A program made the position numbers and the translations under genes. Shown one piece after another: positions 44,360 through 49,678 of a DNA stretch of 49,678 nt. Source of the stretch: Hymenobacter aerophilus DSM 13606 (GTDB lineage Bacteria; Bacteroidota; Bacteroidia; Cytophagales; Hymenobacteraceae); contig NZ_KB907825.1 in assembly GCF_000382225.1 (NCBI RefSeq), positions 1 to 49,678 of the forward strand, written 5' to 3'. A model generated the notes under the pieces. That model had not been told where the DNA came from and ran no database searches. It worked only from the letters and a program-made list of their open reading frames with translations. Each line of letters starts with the position of its first letter. The first letter of the stretch is position 1.

Positions 44360-45559
44360 ATGTCTGAAAAACAGCTACCTGGTACCACCTTTGATAAGCG
44401 CCGTGGTAAATGGAAGGGACAATACCGGAAAAACGGTAAGACCAAGAGCCTCGGATACTTTGAGTCACAGCTTGATGCCTATGAGGCTGTGCGCAAGGCG
44501 AAAGCAGAGTCACAGATGTCTAGTGAGGATAGTGAGATACTTTTAGAGGTACTTCCCTCCTATCTCAATAAACCCGCCTCCCTGCGCCATGCTACTGATA
44601 CTATTGCCCAAAGCAATGTGCTCATAGATAGCCCATGGGCGATGACACTGATGGAGGCCCGTCTCTTCGTACTCATGTTGCGTGGACTACGCCGTGATGA
44701 TCCTGGTACCAACCGTATCGTAGTACCGCTGGCCGATCTTGTTGGGGAACAACCCATCGGTGGCCGGGGCTACAAACTGTTGCATGCGGCTTTGAATGGG
44801 TTAGATGCCATTCGTATTGATTTGCCCATGCCCAACCGTCAGCAGGACTATCATAAGGTGCCGTTGGCGCACTCCTTGCAGTTGGATAGTGGTGCCGGTA
44901 CAGTATCAGGATACTTCTCGGCCGATGTAATGCCTTACCTGACCAGTTTGGTTGATAACTTTACACTAGGCCAGGTGGCCGACTTGCTGAGTATCCGAAG
45001 CGTGAATACGCATCGCTACTACTGGCTTATGCAGATGTGGAAGTTCAAGAGTCCACATACGGTGGCAGTGGAAGAGTTGCGTCGGCTGACAACAGGCGGT
45101 TCCGCCTACCCGCAATACTCAGAGTACCGCAAAAATGTACTCAAACCTTCGTTGGCCGAACTCAACGAGTTGAACTTCGAAATATCCGTCGTGGAGAATA
45201 AGGTCGGCCGTAGCGTCGACTCTGTGGAGTTTCATATTAGCTATGTGGCTGCTAAGCTACAGTCGCGTCAGCTGCAGTTGCCGCTTGGCGAGCCTGCCCA
45301 GCAGTGTGAGCAACCTTCAATCACTCCGCAACACGAGCGTGTAGCCCAGCGACTACGCAAGCTTAAACTTACTGAGGCTCAGATCAAGCAAGTTATTCAA
45401 GTGTTGCCTACAGAAGCTGAGTATCATAAGCTGTTGAAAGCTACTCACCCTTTGTTGGTGGAGTACGAAACTAAAAGTAAACCCTTCGATAATATTGGCG
45501 CTACAGCTGTTAATTTACTAAAAACGGTATTCCCCGAATATTATAAAGCAGTAAAATAG
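44360..45559 (+). CDS. Rep_3 replication initiator with AP2-like N-terminal domain
   Basis: 399 residues. Residues about 75-300 are the winged-helix pair of Rep_3 (RepB-type) plasmid initiators: SNVLIDSPWAMTLMEARLF, the segment GYFSADVMPYL, and the second wing with RSVNTHRYYWLMQMWKF and YRKNVLKPSLAELNEL. Before them, residues about 8-48 read like an AP2-type DNA-binding domain (FDKRRGKWKGQYRKNGK, then LGYFESQLDAYEAVRKAK), an unusual addition. The C-terminal 90 residues are helical. It binds the iterons at 44183-44292 to start replication. The ATG at 44360 lies 67 bp after the last iteron. Confidence 0.88.
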   Translation: MSEKQLPGTTFDKRRGKWKGQYRKNGKTKSLGYFESQLDAYEAVRKAKAESQMSSEDSEILLEVLPSYLNKPASLRHATDTIAQSNVLIDSPWAMTLMEARLFVLMLRGLRRDDPGTNRIVVPLADLVGEQPIGGRGYKLLHAALNGLDAIRIDLPMPNRQQDYHKVPLAHSLQLDSGAGTVSGYFSADVMPYLTSLVDNFTLGQVADLLSIRSVNTHRYYWLMQMWKFKSPHTVAVEELRRLTTGGSAYPQYSEYRKNVLKPSLAELNELNFEISVVENKVGRSVDSVEFHISYVAAKLQSRQLQLPLGEPAQQCEQPSITPQHERVAQRLRKLKLTEAQIKQVIQVLPTEAEYHKLLKATHPLLVEYETKSKPFDNIGATAVNLLKTVFPEYYKAVK

Positions 45560-45623
45560 ATGATTTTCAAGTGCCAGGCTTCTTAGTGTAGCATATTACC
45601 AAATAGGTATAAAAATAGGAAAG

Positions 45624-45647
45624 TGATTAAATCCCAGGATTTAATCA
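45624..45647. terminator. Palindrome downstream of rep
   Basis: TGATTAAATCC-CA-GGATTTAATCA is a 24-bp palindrome with a 2-nt centre, 65 bp after the rep stop. It is AT-rich with no adjoining T run, so it could be a terminator or a protein-binding site. Confidence 0.4.
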
Positions 45648-45709
45648 GATTATAGGTATGTTATAGTAATAAAATTTATTTGTTTTTGTGCTTTTTTATA
45701 CGGATTAAA

Positions 45710-45737
45710 CCCTCAGGAAGCAGATATTTCCTGAGGG
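45710..45737. terminator. Terminator of the partition operon
   Basis: CCCTCAGGAA (45710-45719) and TTCCTGAGGG (45728-45737) form a perfect 10-bp stem with an 8-nt loop. On the minus strand TTTAAT follows. It lies 24 bp after the stop of the small partition gene. Confidence 0.75.
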
Positions 45738-45761
45738 CCAGACGACTCGCTGTTATGTCAT

Positions 45762-46067
45762 CTATCCCCGACGACGTCGAGCGGCTTGCTTTGCTGGTAG
45801 CGCGCGGTCTGCTTCTGGTTTACCCTCTAAGTAAGCAGTAATAGCTGCATCTAATACGTCACCAATAGTCTCATGTGACCAAAAGGAGAATTGCTGCAGG
45901 CGTTGTAGCGTTTCGGCAGGGAGTTGGTTAGAAAACTTAATAAGCACTGATTCCTTTGCTTCTTGAGCTACAGTTGACGCCACGGATGCTACTGTTGCTT
46001 TGGGCTTTAACAGGAGTTCGTCGGGCGAAGGAATAAGCTGGTCGAGGTCGAATTTAGCTTTAGCCAT
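45762..46067 (-). CDS. Small ParA-partner protein (probable centromere-binding)
   Basis: 101 residues, second gene after parA on the same strand with a 58-bp gap. The N-terminus (MAKAKFDLDQLIPSPDELLLKPKA) is flexible. Residues 40-82 (SVLIKFSNQLPAETLQRLQQFSFWSHETIGDVLDAAITAYLEG) read as a strand-helix-helix, ribbon-helix-helix-like DNA-binding fold, as in small ParB-type proteins. It ends in KQAARRRRG. Such proteins bind a centromere and stimulate ParA; the tandem 9-bp repeats at 46083-46136 are the obvious candidate site. Too short for a classic ParB. Confidence 0.7.
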   Translation of the reverse strand: MAKAKFDLDQLIPSPDELLLKPKATVASVASTVAQEAKESVLIKFSNQLPAETLQRLQQFSFWSHETIGDVLDAAITAYLEGKPEADRALPAKQAARRRRG

Positions 46068-46082
46068 GTCTATACTGACTTT

Positions 46083-46136
46083 ACAATCTTGTTTGTCTTT
46101 ATTGTCTTTATCATCTTTATTGCCTTTACAGTCTTG
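46083..46136. repeat. Six tandem 9-bp repeats between parA and its partner
   Basis: Six units of 9 bp starting at 46083, 46092, 46101, 46110, 46119 and 46128, consensus ATTGTCTTT (for example ATTGTCTTT, ATCATCTTT, ATTGCCTTT). They cover the end of parA (stop 46128-46126) and the leader of the partner gene. Short in-phase repeats next to small partition proteins often form the centromere (parS/parC); that role is inferred. Confidence 0.65.
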
Positions 46137-46884
46137 ACAATATTTCCTTAGTCAATGCTGTATAATCTGTCAAGGCATTAGACCCAGGAGCTGTTTGCTG
46201 TAAAGATTGCCGTTGCACCTGAGCCTCAGGGATTGCCACATTTTCGCGGATGGTGGTCGTCATCACCAGTGACCCAAACCGTTCACGCATTTTCTTGACA
46301 AAAGCATGGTGTAGCCCACGGCGGTATGTCGGCGAATACTTGGTTAAGAAAACACCGCCTACTTCCAATTCCGGATTATAACTATCCTGAATTTTGGTTA
46401 CCAATTCCAGAAGGCTAGTCACACCGTCAAAGCTAAATACCTCTGGTGACGTAGGCACAAACACTTTAGTTGAAGCGGTTAAGGCTGCTACAGTTAAAGG
46501 AGAACTAGGTGCAGGTGGGGTGTCAATAAGTATGTAATCTATCTGCTTGTTGAGGCCCTTAAAAGCCTTCTTAAAGAACAACGGATATGCTAGGTCTGCG
46601 CCCAAAACTTTCTCGGCTACTACCAGCTCTTCTGTGGCTGCTACTAACCAAAGATTATCTCCTACCTGCTGCATGACGTCAAGCAATTGTGCTTTCGAGT
46701 CCATGACGGCAGCTAAGCTTTTCATCGAATCTACCACTGGCAGACACCTAGTCAGGCTAGCTTGAGCATCCGCATCTACTAGTAACACTCTGTGTCCGGC
46801 TTGGGCAAGTAATTGACCAACCGCCCACACGCTACTGGTCTTGGAGACTCCCCCTTTTCTGTTTGCGAAACTATATACTTCCAT
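46126..46884 (-). CDS. parA: ParA-family partition ATPase
   Basis: 252 residues. The deviant Walker A KGGVSKT at 10-16 (K10, K15) marks the ParA/MinD class, with the motif VLLVDADAQASLT near 33-45 and Walker B-type YILIDTPPAPSS near 116-127. The short length without an N-terminal helix-turn-helix places it with type Ib-like ParA proteins, which pair with small ribbon-helix-helix partners. It uses ATP to segregate plasmid copies. The ATG at 46884 is preceded by AT-rich DNA and an inverted pair of palindromes (46934-47011). Confidence 0.9.
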   Translation of the reverse strand: MEVYSFANRKGGVSKTSSVWAVGQLLAQAGHRVLLVDADAQASLTRCLPVVDSMKSLAAVMDSKAQLLDVMQQVGDNLWLVAATEELVVAEKVLGADLAYPLFFKKAFKGLNKQIDYILIDTPPAPSSPLTVAALTASTKVFVPTSPEVFSFDGVTSLLELVTKIQDSYNPELEVGGVFLTKYSPTYRRGLHHAFVKKMRERFGSLVMTTTIRENVAIPEAQVQRQSLQQTAPGSNALTDYTALTKEILSRL

Positions 46885-46933
46885 ATGTTCTTGATTATCT
46901 TCCCTATAAAGAAAGTATATATCAACCAGAAAA

Positions 46934-47011
46934 GCAAGTTAATCTTGCTTTTCAACACGATAAAGGCTGTCAAGATCATCTTTATTATATTGAACGGCAA
47001 GATTAACTTGC
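46934..47011. promoter_or_regulatory. Two copies of a palindromic site upstream of parA
   Basis: GCAAGTTAATCTTGC (46934-46948) and its inverse GCAAGATTAACTTGC (46997-47011) lie 50 and 113 bp upstream of the parA start. Each is itself a near palindrome (GCAAG-N5-CTTGC). This suits an operator for autoregulation by the ParA partner, or a second centromere element. Confidence 0.55.
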
Positions 47012-47107
47012 TGTAAATCAGAGTGAATGTCTGGACATACGTTATGCCGGTTTTGTCTCATTCCCCACCATCACTACCAGCCATTATCAGCACCTGTTAG
47101 CGTTCCA

Positions 47108-47394
47108 TTAGACGCCGCTGATGTTCAGCCATTTATTAATGTGCTTGGCTCTCACATTCATGAGTTTCTCGACCTGCTCGACACTCCAGCCCTCGGAGAG
47201 ATGCAGAGGACCGAAGCGACCGGATTGAGGGAGTTAGCATTTCTCCATAGCGTACCAGCACCCCTTACCGGCTTAATCGGCTCGATGCTGCGGCCACCGC
47301 TCCGAATTGTGCGGGATTGGTTGCTACGTCCGCGTATGTCAGCAGCTCAACCACCGGAAAGTATTGTGCCTGTTGGCGGATGCGCTGGTTAATG
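47108..47394 (-). pseudogene. Decayed coding region of uncertain family
   Basis: On the minus strand a frame from about 47394 reads NQRIRQQAQYFPVVELLTYA and VAAASSRLSR, hits a stop, and goes on as GVLVRYGEM. A second frame then gives SGRFGPLHLSEGWSVEQVEK and LMNVRAKHINKWLNISGV to a TAA at 47110-47108. Both pieces look like genuine protein, so a frameshifted gene is likely. The first part vaguely recalls winged-helix AbiEi/DUF6088-type antitoxins (SRLxRxGVLVR), but I cannot name it with confidence. Confidence 0.35.
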
Positions 47395-47435
47395 GAGTTT
47401 GACGTGGGAAGAGAGACTCCTATTAGAGTAGAAGC

Positions 47436-47483
47436 AGGAAGTCATGTCAAGTTTTTACGTGCAAAAACTTGACATGACTTCCT
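47436..47483. repeat. 48-bp perfect inverted repeat
   Basis: Arms 47436-47456 and 47463-47483 are 21 bp each and perfectly complementary around a 6-nt centre ACGTGC; the left arm begins AGGAAGTCATGTCAAG. It is not next to a supported stop codon, so a transcription terminator is not the first choice. It lies 264 bp upstream of the intact serine recombinase and may be a recombination or replication structure. Confidence 0.7.
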
Positions 47484-47661
47484 CTGATAGTTCTCGTCAA
47501 ATAGTAACTTCAGGAATACCATGCTTCGACCGTGCTCAACAATACAGGTTCTTTGCACTAACTGAGTTTTCACCGTTCCATCACCCGGGTGATGAATGCG
47601 CTTGGTTTACTGCTTTCATAAGTCTAGTATAAAAAGCAGCCGGCGAATAGTAAAAAAATCA

Positions 47662-47705
47662 CTTTATAACGTTTTCTAAACGGACGTTTGTAAAACGTTA
47701 TAAAG
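47662..47705. repeat. 44-bp palindrome upstream of the serine recombinase (candidate res site)
   Basis: CTTTATAACGTTTT (47662-47675) and AAAACGTTATAAAG (47692-47705) are perfect 14-bp arms. Between them AAACG-GA-CGTTT forms a central dyad, so nearly the whole 44 bp is palindromic. It lies 41 bp upstream of the recombinase start. A binding and crossover site for that recombinase, or its operator, is likely. Confidence 0.65.
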
Positions 47706-47746
47706 CGTACTTTGCACAAGCTTTCTTAAATCAGCTCGCTTTATAA

Positions 47747-48415
47747 GTGAAATACTATATTCCTTACTACCGCGTCTCTACTTTGAAGCAGGGGCAGTCC
47801 GGGCTCGGCCTCGATGCCCAACGCGCTGCCGTGATGTCCTTTGCCGGGGCAGTGGGGGAGGGGAGGCTGGGGCCGGAGTTTGTGGAGGTAGAGAGCGGCA
47901 AGCGCAATCAGCGGCCTCAGCTCGCGGCTGCCATGGCGGAGGCCCGTCGGGTCGGGGCCACGCTGCTCATTGCCAAGCTCGATCGACTCTCCCGTAACGC
48001 GGGCTTCATCTTCGCGCTGCGCGACTCGGGCGTCGACTTCGTCTGCTGCGACATGCCCGACGCCAATACGCTCACCGTGGGCTTGTTTGCCGTCATCGCT
48101 CAGCACGAGCGCGAAACCATCAGCAAGCGCACCCGCGAGGCGCTGACGGCCAAGAAGGCGCGGGGCTTTCAACTGGGTACACCCGCTAACCTTACTTCCG
48201 AAGCCGTGGATAAGGGCAAGCAAGTGCGACAGGCCAATGCCCGCACCCACCAGGGCAACCGGCAGGCCGCCCGCCTAGCCGCTTTGCTGCAGGGGCAGGG
48301 GCACACACTCCAGCAGATTGCATATGAGCTAAACGAGTCGGGTTACCGCACCAGAAGGGGAGGGAAGTTCTTTCCGATGACTGTCCAGCGGCTTCTTAAG
48401 CGGATGGATGCATAG
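47747..48415 (+). CDS. Serine recombinase (resolvase family), intact
   Basis: 222 residues from a GTG at 47747. The catalytic motif YYRVSTLKQGQSGLGLDAQ (S11) starts the N-terminal domain; AKLDRLSRN and ISKRTREALTAKKARG follow, and the C-terminus has a helix-turn-helix with NESGYRTRRG. The domain order fits resolvases and invertases of about 190-220 residues. It is the only intact serine recombinase in the window and the template for the fragment at 273-710. The palindromes at 47436-47483 and 47662-47705 are its likely sites. The fic gene begins 22 bp downstream on the same strand. Confidence 0.9.
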   Translation: MKYYIPYYRVSTLKQGQSGLGLDAQRAAVMSFAGAVGEGRLGPEFVEVESGKRNQRPQLAAAMAEARRVGATLLIAKLDRLSRNAGFIFALRDSGVDFVCCDMPDANTLTVGLFAVIAQHERETISKRTREALTAKKARGFQLGTPANLTSEAVDKGKQVRQANARTHQGNRQAARLAALLQGQGHTLQQIAYELNESGYRTRRGGKFFPMTVQRLLKRMDA

Positions 48416-48437
48416 CAGCAAGCACTAACTTTGGGTT

Positions 48438-49025
48438 ATGGGACACTATACCGACGCGCCGGAAGACAACCTACTCGGACTGACCAGCAAAGACGAACTC
48501 AACGAGCAGGAGGCGCTGGGCGTCGCGCAGGTGGAGCGCTATCTGCTGGAGGAAATAGAGTACCCCGTGGAGTTGTCGGTCAGCTTATTGCAGGACTTAC
48601 ACCGACGGGCTTTCCAACACCTCTACGACTGGGCCGGCCAGTGGCGAAAGCAAATACCCAATGTGGGTGCCTACCTACCACCGCCTGCCCATCAAGTCCC
48701 GTTGCTACTCTATGAATTCATCGACGAACTACGGCACCGGCAAGTCTTACTGCCGACAGAACCAACCGCGGAGCAGGTGGCAGCCGTGTTAGCCTACGCC
48801 CATCACCGACTGGTAGCGATTCACCCGTTTGTTAACGGCAATGGCCGTACGGCACGCCTCTTCACCAATCTGCTGGCCTACGGTTACGGCTTTCAGGAGG
48901 TCATTCTTTATCGGCGGGAACAAGGCGAAGGGCGCACCCGGTATCTGCAGGCAATCCGGCAGGCAGACGACTATAATCTCGCCCCGCTACAAGCCCTCAT
49001 CCACGAACAGTTACAGCCGCTGTAG
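48438..49025 (+). CDS. fic: Fic/DOC-family toxin candidate
   Basis: 195 residues with the full Fic motif HPFVNGNGRTAR at 129-140 and the flap-like AYLPPPAHQVPLLL near 78-91. There is no [S/T]xxxE[G/N] inhibitory helix in the chain, so a separate antitoxin is expected; the convergent small gene at 48997-49179 carries one. The product would AMPylate (or otherwise modify) a cellular target as a toxin. It starts 22 bp after the serine recombinase stop and is probably read with it. The short length fits class I Fic toxins. Confidence 0.88.
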   Translation: MGHYTDAPEDNLLGLTSKDELNEQEALGVAQVERYLLEEIEYPVELSVSLLQDLHRRAFQHLYDWAGQWRKQIPNVGAYLPPPAHQVPLLLYEFIDELRHRQVLLPTEPTAEQVAAVLAYAHHRLVAIHPFVNGNGRTARLFTNLLAYGYGFQEVILYRREQGEGRTRYLQAIRQADDYNLAPLQALIHEQLQPL

Positions 49026-49179
49026 AAGTAGGAGAATTGGTTTGATCATAGAGCGCCTCTAATCGCTCGACGGACACCAGTTGATTCTCCAAGGCCATGG
49101 ACGCATACACAGAACGCACTACCATCGCTTTCACCACGGCGGGATTTTGCAACTGAGGGTATCGATCACGCAGTTTCAT
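48997..49179 (-). CDS. Candidate Fic antitoxin, convergent with fic
   Basis: 60 residues from an ATG at 49179. It contains YASMALENQLVS, where S27, E31 and N32 form the [S/T]xxxE[G/N] inhibitory motif of class I Fic antitoxins, in a helical context (PAVVKAMVVRSV). Its 3' end overlaps the last 29 bp of the fic gene on the opposite strand. Known FicA/VbhA-type antitoxins are normally encoded next to the toxin on the same strand, so the convergent order is unusual. The inhibition role is inferred from the motif and adjacency. Confidence 0.65.
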   Translation of the reverse strand: MKLRDRYPQLQNPAVVKAMVVRSVYASMALENQLVSVERLEALYDQTNSPTSTAAVTVRG

Positions 49180-49405
49180 AGATTGAAAGGCAGGGTGTTA
49201 TAGTAGATTCTGTACTACAAAGATGGCCTAAAAGTTTCTCTGCATCCACTGGCGACCAATATACAGGTGTATTAGCCGGTAGTAGATGGACTTTAAGTCC
49301 TTGGGCTGTGAATTCTAGGTTCTGAAGAACAGCACTACCGAAATTACCTAGTTAGCTCAGCTATAAGTTCAGAAAAAGGACCCTTTTCGTGAACCGTGTA
49401 TATTT

Positions 49406-49678
49406 TGACCCGTCCTGAAAAGCGTTGACCGTTTTTGTTGTTAGTCCGGATTTCTATTGACCAACCGAAGTTAGTCCGTTTTTTCGTTGACCACGCTATC
49501 GTCCACGACCTGCTGGCGGTAGTAGTTGCGCCATCGCCGTTTCAGCTTCCCCTCTTTCTGATGCGCCTGATCCGGCACCAGCATGTCACAGCTCAGGTGG
49601 GGACGCTGGTAGTTGTAGAGGTGCACGGCCTGTTGCAGTACCGTTTGTGCCTGCGCCAGCGAGTACACGCGCTGATGC
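49406..49678 (-). mobile_element. IS3-family element: transposase C-terminus and terminal end
   Basis: From the window edge to a stop at 49471 the minus strand encodes the end of an IS3-family orfB (rve) transposase: VYSLAQAQTVLQQAVHLYNY, then RPHLSCDMLVPDQAH, followed by a basic tail. The rest is outside the window. The element end appears to be near 49406, where TGACCCGTCCTGAAAAGCG starts. Several TTGACC-like copies (49425, 49458, 49488) lie between the gene and the end. 49180-49405 holds no gene. Confidence 0.8.

Noticed and set aside
47027..47392. 121-codon plus-strand frame
   Set aside because: It is antisense to the two minus-strand frames that read more like real protein; no domain.
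1..49678. tRNA, rRNA or riboswitch
   Set aside because: No cloverleaf, CCA end, rRNA core or known riboswitch motif was noticed on either strand; a covariance search could still find a short one.

Overview
The window looks like part of a plasmid, or a plasmid-derived mobile region, from a Hymenobacter-like member of the Bacteroidota. The evidence is a protein with a type IX secretion C-terminal domain, a BfmA/BtgA-type mobilization protein next to a DUF5712-type protein, large Bacteroidota-style RHS proteins, weak ribosome-binding sites and mostly GC-rich coding DNA. The species is an inference; no rRNA or tRNA gene was seen.

Layout. 1-6000: transposon wreckage (IS5-family end, IS3-family end remnants, two broken serine recombinases, a MITE) around an intact two-gene unit (1185-4225) with a PLD-like nuclease domain. 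6092-20350: a defence island. It holds a minus-strand operon of MBL-fold protein, trypsin/STAND ATPase and small protein; a Nudix pseudogene; a Cap4-like nuclease/STAND ATPase; a zinc-ribbon PD-(D/E)xK protein; and the tail of a broken HEPN-like gene. 20350-23630: a tyrosine recombinase with direct repeats beside it, a Fic protein and another serine-recombinase stub. 23862-37495: surface and polymorphic-toxin genes, namely an FG-GAP protein with a T9SS tail, a lipoprotein/RHS/lipoprotein operon, and an N-terminally broken RHS protein with a JAMM-like tip and a very AT-rich candidate immunity gene.

37378-47011 is the plasmid backbone: a truncated DUF5712 gene, a hairpin that could belong to oriT, bfmA, a 2.7-kb gene-poor pyrimidine-rich stretch, paralogous DNA-binding proteins, five 22-bp iterons, a Rep_3 initiator with an AP2-like N-terminus, and parA with a small partner. 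47100-49678 is a second accessory patch: two strong palindromes, an intact serine recombinase, a Fic toxin with a convergent antitoxin candidate, and an IS3-family transposase running off the end.

How the parts fit. Iterons/Rep and ParA with its partner would maintain the replicon, and BfmA/DUF5712 would mobilize it, although the DUF5712 gene is cut short. The cargo is mostly conflict functions: at least four candidate anti-phage units, two Fic modules and one toxin-immunity pair. The best candidates for something undescribed are the PLD-like/helical gene pair at 1185-4225 and the zinc-ribbon nuclease at 17724-19961. The MBL/protease-STAND operon resembles AVAST type 1 as I remember it. All family calls come from motifs read by eye; no database was searched.
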